The notes under the pieces were generated by a model. It was not told the origin of the DNA and did not search any database. It worked only from the letters and a program-made list of their open reading frames with translations. Of a stretch of 64,000 bases of DNA, positions 55,195 through 64,000 are shown piece after piece. The number at the start of each line of letters is the position of its first letter. Positions within the stretch are counted from its first letter, which is position 1. Both the position numbers and the translations under genes were made by a program. Source of the DNA: Clarkia xantiana subsp. parviflora (Eukaryota > Streptophyta > Magnoliopsida > Myrtales > Onagraceae); contig JAPTYO010000001.1 in assembly GCA_036873135.1 (NCBI GenBank), forward strand, positions 49,897,774 to 49,961,773, written 5' to 3'.

Positions 55195-58114
55195 TTTGGT
55201 CATCATTGATCTACCGAAATCAGAAGCAACTTTTAAAGCTTGCTTTTCTCTAGTAGAATTTCGATTCAGCTTTTGTTCATGAACTACTAGTGAGCTTTAT
55301 AGTTCATCTAGTGTCAATTGATCTAAATCTTTAGAATCTTCAATGGCACACAACATAATCAAAATTAGAACTAAGGAACCTCGGAATTTTCTCCACTATC
55401 ACATTGTCTTTCATTTATTCTCCAAACACTCTCATATTGGTGTTGATTTTTAAGATCTTGGTACAATATGACTGAACCATCTCATCATCATCCATCTGCA
55501 AAAGTTCAAATTTACTGTTAGATTACGGGGAGTAATCACTACAAATACTATAAACATGGTACATGCTAGTAATCAATATTACGCAGCGGAAGATTCGCAC
55601 ATACCTCATACGTAATCCGTAGTCCCAAGATCCAGCAGCAGGGAGTTCACGGTCCTCCGGTTGGCACCCGTAGAGGTTCTTGTTAAGAAAGCCATACGCG
55701 GTATATTCTCCACAGCAAAGCCTCTGATCGATTATTGGGAGGGACGGATCTCCGGAGTGTTTGCTCGAAGGCAAATTGGCACACCCTTGGTGTTAGGTGG
55801 TTCGGCCAAAATTGGTGTTATGGGGAAGAAGGTCTTTCTCTCTAAAACACCTTAAGGATGGATTAAGGATTAACCTAATGAAACCCCTAACACCTCTTAT
55901 TTATAGGAGGAGTAAAGTGGACAAAAGTCCACTTTACCCCTACTAATAAGTTCGACCGGCCTATGCATAAGGGATGCCCATATTTTGGGCCTCTCATGTC
56001 AATTGAGATTTGAGTTTGGCCCAGTGTCCTAATGTGACATTTTCCCAATTGTCTTAGGTAACATATACATATAATAGGCTTCCATTTACGGCGCCCATCA
56101 CCATATGCTTACAGCTCCCACTCGCCGGAATGAGAGGGTGTCTGTTAATGTATTGTCGTCCAAATCAGTATCAACATTTCAATCCTTTGATCTCACCATT
56201 GCTTCTGAATAGTTCATACGAGGTTTGCTGTGCGACCGGCGAACACGACGGGCGTCGTGCTACTCATCTGTTAGGAGTGTTGTAGCGCCCGCGGACCGTT
56301 GATTCCCTTTCTTCAATCAACCTGTTATAAACAAACAATATAGTGTCGCGCTGTATCCTAGGTCAACTGTTAATACTCCATTTGCCTAGTATCCGCATAA
56401 GAGCACTTCTCCAAGGCATCCGTACAAGTATTCACAACCTTCAACTAATATCCGGTTGGTGGCCACCTAGTGAATACAAGAGTCGGTGAATTACATGTGA
56501 GCTTGACCATCCCCATCGCTCATATCCTTAGTCAAACACAACCGGTTTCCAAAGACATGGTCACTGGGCCTTTTTATTCAGCACTGCGCTCGTACGCCGG
56601 GAAGCGAACATTGAGCCTGACCTTAGATATGAGTTCTGAGTCCGTGAAGATACTTCGGGTGCCTCTTCATAAGGCTCCCGAGATCAATCACACGCTCGAG
56701 GTGAAGAAGTTTGGGCCCGTTAGAATCACGAGGATTCTTATCTAGCACAACCGAGTTGTGAACCCGTGGTCGAACATGGCACGCGTAGTACGGAGCACGC
56801 GTCGATAGCATACCTGAACTTTTAAGTTGACAGGAATGGGATATGTCAATCATGCTATCGCAGATTTCATCTGGCCCAGAATGTGGTTTAACGACGAACG
56901 GAGTTCATCACGACGATTTGCTAAATGAAGATCATGTCGAGTTACTTCGGAACTAGATAATCGTCTTGCGTAATTAGGTTTATCCCCCTGATTCTTAGCC
57001 AGCCTTGCTTGGTAGAGGCCTCCCTCCACCGCAAGACGACCGTACCTGTGTGACTAGGTAAGGCCCACATCATCATCATCCATCTGCAAAAGTTCGAATT
57101 TACTATTAGATTACGGGGAGTAATCACTACGGATACTATAAACATGGTACATGCTAGTAATCAATATTACGCAGCGGAAGATTCACACATACCTCAGACG
57201 TCCGTAGTCCCAAGATCCTGCAGCAGGGATTTCACGGTCCTCCGGTCGGCACCCGTGGAGGTTCTTGTTAAGTAAGCCCTACGCGGTATATTCTCCACAG
57301 CAAAGCCTTTGATCGATTCTTGGCAGGGAAGGATCTCTGGAGTGTTTGCTGAAGGCAAATTGGCACACCCTTGGTGTTATGTGGTTCAGCCGAAATTGGT
57401 GTTATGGGGATGGGGGTTTTTCTCTCTAAAACACTCTAAGGAGGGATTAATGATTAACCTAATAAAACCCCTAACACCTCTAATTTATAGGAGGAGTAAA
57501 GTGGACAAAAGTCCAGTTTACCCCTACTAATAAGTTCGGCAGACCTATACATAAGGGATGCCTGATTTTGGGTCTCTCATGTCAATTGAGATTTGGGTCT
57601 AGCCCAATGTCCTAATGTGACATTTACCCAATTGTCTTAGGTAACATATACATATAATGGGCTTCCATTTACGGCGCCCATCACCATATGCTTACATTTA
57701 CTCCTTAAGACCTGCAAGTGAGCCTTCTTCATCCTTGCAGTTCCAATACCTTTCTTTTTCAACGAATCTCATATGTTCTTTGAGGTATCTTTGCAAATAT
57801 ACTCTCAACGATTATCCAAACTGCTGCTTAAAACAAGAGGTGTTTGACTTTAAAGTCAATTAACTTACGTGCCTTGAATGCTTCAAAATCCGTGGTTTCT
57901 GTGCCAGCGCCTTTGTCAATAACATCCTAAAACTCATACGCTTTCAGTAACTTCTCCGTAATGAACTCCAATGATCATAGTTCTTACAATTGAACTTCGG
58001 GATTTCCAACCCTACAAAAACTTCATTGTCTGTCATATTTCAATTTTCTGCAAATCTTCAACTTGATGCAGAAAGGCTTCCCTCGGATCTAAGTCGTGTT
58101 GCTCTGATACCAAA
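55195..58114 (-). pseudogene. Copia gag fragment, split by a nested LTR element
   Basis: The minus strand carries a Copia gag-like protein in two parts. Right part about 58100-57697: primer-binding site TTGGTATCAGAGCA at 58101-58114, then gag with KKAHLQVLRSKFELLQMDDD crossing the join. Left part 55515-55195: EMVQSY, then LTLDELYSSLVVHEQKL. Removing 55516-57701 (element plus one TTTAC) makes the frame continuous. No protease, integrase or RT was seen; the copy is truncated near 55190. Confidence 0.75.
55516..57696. mobile_element. Nested non-autonomous LTR element in gag
   Basis: Two about 595-bp direct repeats (55516-56113 and 57104-57696) start TGTTAGATTACGG (the second mutated to TATTAG) and end CATATGCTTACA. 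They flank a 990-bp non-coding interior. The element is flanked by TTTAC at 55511-55515 and 57697-57701. Oddly, the last about 33 bases before the second repeat (CATCATCATCCATCTGCAAA...) duplicate the host gag sequence that precedes the first repeat. Confidence 0.85.
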
Positions 58115-58669
58115 TGTAAGTGTAGATCAGTTTACAACCGATGTGTTAACACACAAAACTCATGTGACAACACTAATAAATGTTTGATATTTGAATTGCA
58201 ATCAAAAATCAAACTAACACTCAATCAACGTAATACTAGACAGACATTGGATCAAATTATGCAGCAAGACTTCAAGCTAGCAACAGCTGTTACTGTTCTT
58301 TTTTTCATTCACTTCATTCGATCACTTGACTAAACCGACTACTACATCCACTCCTAAATTACAACATAACTTCTTCTAAAAATTAAACTTAACTTAACAA
58401 CAACTGATTCTAACTTTACCAAACCAGTTAAACTAAACACTGACTTGTTAACGTTAACTTTAATCTCCTGCAACTCATTGTTATAGCAAAGTCAGCAACT
58501 CTAGTCTTTTGTGCCTCATCTGTCCTTTTATGTCAGCATCTTCAAACTATGTGTCTACACGTGTAACTAACGGCTTCTTATCTTCATTCCTCTGCATTCG
58601 AAGTAATTTGAATAGTTTCATATTCTTGTTTCTATACTGTTGCACAACATAACATACTATACACTTACA
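58115..58669 (-). mobile_element. Copia 5' LTR (minus orientation)
   Basis: A 555-bp LTR with perfect mirrored termini TGTAAGTGTA and TACACTTACA. On the minus strand its end abuts the primer-binding site TTGGTATCAGAGCA, so it is the 5' LTR of the gag fragment at 55195-58114. Confidence 0.88.
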
Positions 58670-60520
58670 AATAGGTCCGCCAACGCAGCTCCGGTGACCC
58701 CTCCGCAAATCGACCACACTCCATCACTTCTTAGCACCAGTCATCTCAGTCCTTCCTCCACTCTACTGCCACATCGAGACGCCACCGTTATCAATTCGTC
58801 CTGCCAGCCACAACCCGCATGTCGCGTTCAGCCCACCACCACGTTAATCCTTCACCGTCGCCGCGATTAAGCCTCCAACCTCCGCCAGTGTCACAGCTCT
58901 GTCTAGATCGTTTGATTCCACAGCCTCCACCGTCCGTCCACAGATCTAAGCCAGCCTTCGTGGTGGAATCCGAGTTTCCCGTTGATTTTTGCAAGATTCA
59001 GTTTTAGTGGTTTTCTTCGGTCTGATTTTGCTAATTTCGAGCTGAATTCCTTATGTTTTGTTATAGTCATTGAAATATTTCTACTGCGTTGATACAAATG
59101 ACTTCATTTTTTAACTTAACACTACTAGTTAAAATCTTGGTGTGTAATTAATATTTGATTTTATTTATTTATTTATCTTATTTAATAAATCGGTCAGATT
59201 TTGACATGGAATCTCCATACCGAATATCGGTTTGTAATCAATAATTATTACACACTGAAATTTATGTATGTAAACTCGGTCGGAAATCAGTATTAAGATG
59301 TTTTTTCTTATCCAATCAGAAATTGATATGTAATTTCTGATTGACAAATTGTAATAGTAAGTTTTCTTATAGTGTATTTATCCCTTATGTATATTGTTGT
59401 TTAAAATGAAAGCTACAAAATATATATGGCGAAAGGAATCTAGTGATTATCACAATGATGGTGTTTATATGTAGTGTATATATGATTACTATATGCACTC
59501 TGTGGTAGCACGCGCCCAACCAAGTAAGGCATTATGGTCTCCTGCATTTCCTAAGAAAGACTAACATCAAGTATCTCAAATACAAATTAAATCATCAATA
59601 TATAATGAAGTATATACAAAGGCCGATTCAAATTCATAGAGACACACACTCAGCTTGAAACATAGAATGCGTGCTCAAGACGGATCATCATCAATAATTA
59701 GAATCATGCTAAAGTAACGGCCTACATCTAGTTACTTTTTTTTGGCCAAGCTAAATCTATCTACTATCCATATTCAAATCCTTATGAAGCATATCATATG
59801 TCAAAACTATTTAGTACTAACAGAAATTTTAAGCTTGAGAGTTCTGTTAATTATACTAAATTATTGATAGGAATATATCGATAGACTGGCTTAATACAAT
59901 TCATATGATATTTTACATAACAGGAAATACTCCCATCACTACTATTACCACATGCATTTATCTAGTCAGGAATAAATCTTTCAGAGGAACTGCACATGTT
60001 TCTTCCTCCTTTATTATTAGCTAGCTTAATGAAATTAATGTGTCAAACTTGCTAAAACAATATCAATAGACCGATATCACCTAAAATGATACGAGTTTCT
60101 ATTTATCCTAAGATTTATAGAAAAATAAGAATTGTATTATTGATCTTGTTTTGGATTGAATACATGTACATATATATATAAGATTATATCTATAAGAACT
60201 ACTAAATTTATAACAATATAATAAAGAAAACATAATCCGATAATATATTAATACTATATCTATTTCTATTTTAAATTTATCTAAATATAATAATATATAT
60301 TTATCTCTAATATATATTTTTCCTTATAGGATTAGAGAGAAATAAATTATATTATTCCTTATTTGACAAGTATATTAGTACTTTGTTAAGCTTTTTGGAA
60401 AATGGGTTTAAAGTTGTACCTTCTATTTGATTGTCAGAATATTCTGCAATCTAAAATAATATTTTATCAACGAATCTATGCCCTTTTTTTAATTTTTTTT
60501 CAAAGGACGAGCTACTATGA
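58670..60520. other. Gene-free; C-rich block then AT-rich
   Basis: 58675-58990 is C-rich (CCTCCGCC, CCACCACC words) with short ORFs on both strands and no recognisable protein; it may be a retroelement leader. The remainder is AT-rich without a gene. Confidence 0.5.
59120..59374. mobile_element. Possible CACTA-type MITE
   Basis: Begins CACTACTAGTTAAAATC and ends TAAGTTTTCTTATAGTG, with internal diverged repeats of AATCGGT/TCGGTCGGAAATC. The flanking bases (TAA versus TAT) are not an exact 3-bp duplication, so this is tentative. Confidence 0.5.
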
Positions 60521-62338
60521 GAGCACTTTCAATAGTAGTGCCCAGTGCCTAGTGCCTAGTTCCATGTTGTAAATTTATTATTGTAGAGAGTGCCTAGTGC
60601 CTAGTGCCATTTACTGTTGGTCCCTACTGGTAATGATTAAATAGGCACTTGCATTTTCAATAGGAGTGTCTTGTTCCAAAATGGGAGTGCCTAGTTCCAA
60701 TTTTTGCCACTGGACGCTGACTAGGCGCCACTAGGCGTGACTAGGATTACTAATATTACTGTTTTGCCATTATTGAGTGAATAGTGAAGTGGGACAGTGC
60801 CTACTAGTAGGAACTCCCAAGTTACTGTTCATGTCGGTGCCAACTTTTTAATATTATTTTATTCGATTGTGTTGCTCATCTCTTTGATTGTATATATATT
60901 CGGTTACGCTAAGTCAGATAGACAAGAGCCGTAATCAGTCATTTTGAATATGTAACATAAATAACGACACGAACCAAAATTACTACTTTTTAACTTTGAA
61001 TCAATTTCGAAATTTCCATATCTAATTTGTTTATATGTTACCATGTTGAATAACCGTTAATTCTAAATTTTGAAATAGTATAACATTTCAAATTATTAAA
61101 TATGAAAAATAATTACTACAAAATATTATATTATTTTAATGCTTATATATTTTACGTATTATATTATATTATATTATTATATGAAAGAAATATATCTTTT
61201 ACGATAAATTATTATAAAAATTATACTTTTAGAATGATGTATATATAATATATTTGTAATTTACATATATTGGAAATCATATATAAAAACACATGATTAA
61301 TGCAATAATCGATTTACTAATATGATCATGTAAACGTGAATATGTTGATGATGTTGAATTAAGATATGTCAATCAACGTATAACAGATATACACTGATTA
61401 TGGTGAAATAATAGATTCAATGAATTGATTGATCAGTGTTATTATATCAACAATTATACTTATCAATCATTCTGCATGCCGCATGGGGATTGCACATAAT
61501 AGTAATTTTACCTTGGTCAAGTAACGTATAATTATTGCAATGAATTGACAATAGAGAACTATGGATATGCACGAACCGGTCGGGCCTGAATATGTTCCGA
61601 ACTGGATTGGTACTAATTAAAACAGTATGGTCCGGTATGGACTGAATTTGAAATTAGCACTAAAAATTCTGGACCGATTTTGGACTGGAACTGTAAAAAA
61701 AGTCTGGTTCGGTTCAAAACTGGTCCGACCCATTTTCCTATACAAATTTACCCTAATTAAAAAAAAAAAAACAAAAAACCGATCCTCCGACAAAACTGAT
61801 CAAGTTAAAAACCAGTTCAAAACAGTCTGGTCCAGTCAAAAATCAATTTTTTGAGAAGTATATTACTGGTTTTTGGTCTAGTTCTCCTCGCATAATTGGT
61901 CTGTTTGGAACCGGTCCAGTCTATACCAGTTCCGAACCGACCGGACCGGTTATTTTCTTATCCCTATAGAATGTAAATTTTTATTAAAAAATTCAATTAC
62001 ATTTTTATAATTTTGTTTATATTTTCCTTTTTTTTTATTATTAAAACATCTAATACTTGAATCTCATTATTTATTCATGTCCGTATTTGTAAAAAAATAT
62101 GAATATATAATTTATATATAATGATATATAATTTATATATAATGCAAAAATTATATTTGAATTATGAAATTATGTGGGTCCCAATGTAGAAGTGGAACTT
62201 GGCCTCCACTACTGGAGAGAGTGCCAATTTTACAGTGTCATTTACTGTAGCAAATACTGTAGCAGTGCCACTTTGATGAGTTGGCAGTGACGTGGCTGCT
62301 GATGTGGAGGCACTAGGCACTTCCTATTGGAAGTGCTC
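60521..62338. mobile_element. Large PIF/Harbinger-like non-autonomous element
   Basis: 1.8 kb bounded by GAGCACTTTCAATAG and CTATTGGAAGTGCTC, with a TGA duplication (60518-60520 and 62339-62341). Subterminal regions repeat GTGCCTAGTGCCTAGT and CACTAGGC words. No transposase. An internal hAT-like insert is listed separately. Confidence 0.83.
61560..61967. mobile_element. hAT-like repeat nested in the PIF-like element
   Basis: Ends TATGGATATGCACGAACCGG and the complement of CCGGTTATTTTCTTATCCCTA are similar, in the TAGGGATGNGCAAA style of hAT MITEs. The interior is full of CGGTCC/GGACCG words. The target duplication is not clean, so limits are approximate. Confidence 0.6.
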
Positions 62339-63401
62339 TGAGACTGAGAGTCCAAAACTCTTTAACACTATATATCCCCACACTCCAACAAGACTGAGCA
62401 ATAACACATGGAAGCAGCAGGACAGGTCGGACTCTGACTTGCATTGCATAAGTTAGGCCCATCTTAATTATTCATCTCTGCTTTCATAGATCTACTGTCT
62501 CGGACTTGTCCCTCTCATTATCCAATGTCAATTAGATCATCCCTTTTATCACTATAATAATAATAATTTTCCACTTCTTTTATAAAATTGTTATTATTAC
62601 CGTGCACTTTATAATCGTATAATATATATATTATGTGGAATATAATATAATATAAAGAAATATAGTTCTTTTTAATTAAATTAGATAATAAATCGTGGCA
62701 AAATTGTAATCCCGACATTTAAAATCGATTCTAAAGCTTCTAACAATTGTTTAATATTGTGTCACGTGGTATAATAAGTGATTTTGAACCTTAAAATGCG
62801 CCATAAGAATCTATATAGTTATAATATTTTAATATTTGTAGTTTACTATAAAATATTTTCTTTAATTTGGATTATCGTTATCAAATAACCATAACTTTTT
62901 CTACGGTATTCTTACTTACGATTTTTTTTCTATGTGAAAGTAGGGCGAACACCTCTTGATTGACATATGTTAATGTAAATTTTAATTTATGCACACCATT
63001 ATAACAAATTAACAACAATAAGATGAATACATTCTTTTAGTATATATAATATTTTAGTATATTTTAACATAAAATTTTCGGCAAAATTTCGTGAAAAAAA
63101 ATAAAAAAAATTAGTGATTTATTAGTATATATAATATAGATAAACTAATTAAAGCCAAATATAAGATCCAAAACAAACCAAATAAATGTATATAGTAGTA
63201 CCACTACCATCTTCCTTTATTTTTACATTTTGTCTATAGTAAGCTTGATCTATCACACAATAGATTATATATATATAACAAATATTAATAGTAATAAAAT
63301 TTCGTTCATATAATTAATAAATATTTTTCCATAAATTGTGACAATAATTCATAGAAAATAATCCATTACCTTCCTTCCATACACCTACTCAGTAACTACT
63401 A
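62339..63401. other. Intergenic, AT-rich
   Basis: No gene or clear element. Probably includes the 3' UTR of the next minus-strand gene at its right edge. Confidence 0.5.
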
Positions 63402-63836
63402 CTACTCGGGAATGGTAACGAGTACGGGCCGCCAAACTCTCCTCATCATCAAACGGTGCCGGAAACCAGTCAACGATGGTCGTAGCATGCCGCTGAAACG
63501 CCGCCGGAGCGAGAACCCACCGATCGTCGAGACTGCAGTTTCACTCATCATCCCCCACTCTCTGCTTTCATTACCTTCTTTCTGCTCCAGATGCGGTGGC
63601 GATGCCAATAAGTCCTTCAATTTGCGCCGCGATCTGAGACCCTTCGGAGCATCACCGGCGGCGGCAACTCTCTGTCCTGACGAATTAGACGGGGATAGCC
63701 GGCGATCGGGGCTTTCGAGAAGCATCTTCAGAGTTTTGCGCTGCCGCCGGCGCAAGTGGGCGGCGGGGCTCCGCTTTGGGCTTCCGGAGAGAACGCATTT
63801 CGGAGCTGAGAGCTTCACCTTTTGCAGACCCGCCAT
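63402..63836 (-). CDS. Unknown basic protein, intronless, 144 residues
   Basis: No family recognised. Starts MAGLQKVKLSAPKCVLSGSP; very rich in Arg, Lys and Ser (RRRQRKTLKMLLESPDRRLS, then RSRRKLKDLLASPP). There is no signal peptide or membrane helix, so nuclear or nucleolar location is possible. I prefer the ATG at 63836 (AGAGATGGCG, good context) over the upstream in-frame ATG at 63854 (poor context). A TATA-like TATAAGTATAAG lies about 75 bases upstream on the same strand. The block is an abrupt GC-rich island in AT-rich DNA, typical of an intronless plant gene. The opposite strand is also open across most of the block, so strand choice rests on promoter layout and start context. Confidence 0.6.
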   Translation of the reverse strand: MAGLQKVKLSAPKCVLSGSPKRSPAAHLRRRQRKTLKMLLESPDRRLSPSNSSGQRVAAAGDAPKGLRSRRKLKDLLASPPHLEQKEGNESREWGMMSETAVSTIGGFSLRRRFSGMLRPSLTGFRHRLMMRRVWRPVLVTIPE

Positions 63837-64000
63837 CTCTCTCGGACAAAGCATCAAGGGAACTTGAGATCTAACGTTGTTATATGAACGTTCTGACTTC
63901 TGATACTTATACTTATATATTATAAAATAAATATATATTATAATAATATTCCAACGGAAGTGTACGTATTTTCATTTTTATTATTATTTGTATTATATAT
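63837..64000 (-). promoter_or_regulatory. Promoter region of the 63402-63836 gene
   Basis: AT-rich, with TATA-like sequences on the minus strand around 63905-63925. The window ends here. Confidence 0.4.

Noticed and set aside
63412..63867. 151-residue plus-strand frame
   Set aside because: It lies opposite the minus-strand gene. I favour the minus strand because of the TATA box and strong ATG context, but this is not certain.
1..64000. CRISPR arrays, operons, bacterial-type regulatory elements
   Set aside because: All content is plant nuclear. Tandem repeats seen lack the regular repeat-spacer pattern and there are no cas-like genes.

Overview
This window is nuclear DNA from a flowering plant, almost certainly a eudicot. 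The evidence is AT-rich intergenic DNA dense in (TA)n tracts, GT-AG introns of 0.1-2.4 kb, plant-only gene families (CYC/TB1-class TCP factor, PERK receptor kinase, GPI-type lipid-transfer protein, ACC-oxidase-homolog dioxygenases, plant GH81 glucanase) and plant transposon families (Tourist-like MITEs, MULE-type foldbacks, CACTA, hAT, Helitron, TRIM, Copia). The species cannot be named from the sequence. Nothing is organised as operons; each gene stands alone.

Layout. 2.2-5.9 kb: a five-exon plant-specific gene of unknown function, with a Tourist-like MITE in its last intron. 7.4-11.1 kb: a decayed retroelement ORF (DUF4283-like domain plus CCHC zinc knuckle) interrupted by an intron-like insert. 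11.1-13.8 kb: a belt of Tourist, hAT and MULE-like elements. 14.0-14.9 kb: a CYC/TB1-class TCP gene flanked on both sides by copies of one repeat family. 15-21.5 kb: CACTA and two long-TIR MULE-type elements with 9-10 bp target duplications, and a TRIM remnant. 22.0-25.4 kb: eIF2B delta. 26.3-28.7 kb: 20S proteasome beta-4 (PBD), with a defective-looking splice acceptor. 29.0-29.7 kb (-): LTPG-type lipid-transfer protein. 31.5-33.2 kb: 2OG-Fe(II) dioxygenase copy 1. 33.8-34.1 kb: a complete 317-bp TRIM. 34.7-35.1 kb (-): a small secreted basic peptide gene, with an inferred GC-AG intron. 35.46 kb: tRNA-Arg(CCT). 35.8-38.8 kb (-): PERK kinase in eight exons. 40-44.3 kb: foldback elements and a second Tourist copy with another MITE nested inside it. 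45.0-47.2 kb (-): GH81 endo-beta-1,3-glucanase. 49.0-49.7 kb: Helitron. 50.6-52.7 kb (-): dioxygenase copy 2, inverted relative to copy 1. 54-58.7 kb: Copia fragments with a second LTR element nested in gag. 60.5-62.3 kb: a large PIF/Harbinger-like element. 63.4-63.8 kb (-): an intronless, basic unknown protein.

How genes relate. The two dioxygenases are clear paralogs (same intron position, same iron and 2-oxoglutarate ligands) about 17 kb apart in opposite orientation. Their surroundings share a dispersed repeat. The rest are unrelated housekeeping (eIF2B delta, PBD, tRNA), developmental (TCP) or cell-wall/defence-type (PERK, GH81, LTPG, small peptide) genes. No new multi-gene system is evident. 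The most unusual items are the small peptide gene, the PBD acceptor lesion, the frame-restoring insert in the DUF4283 gene, a triple hairpin module, and several nested transposons whose insertion histories can be read directly. All exon boundaries were placed by eye from splice motifs and reading frame.
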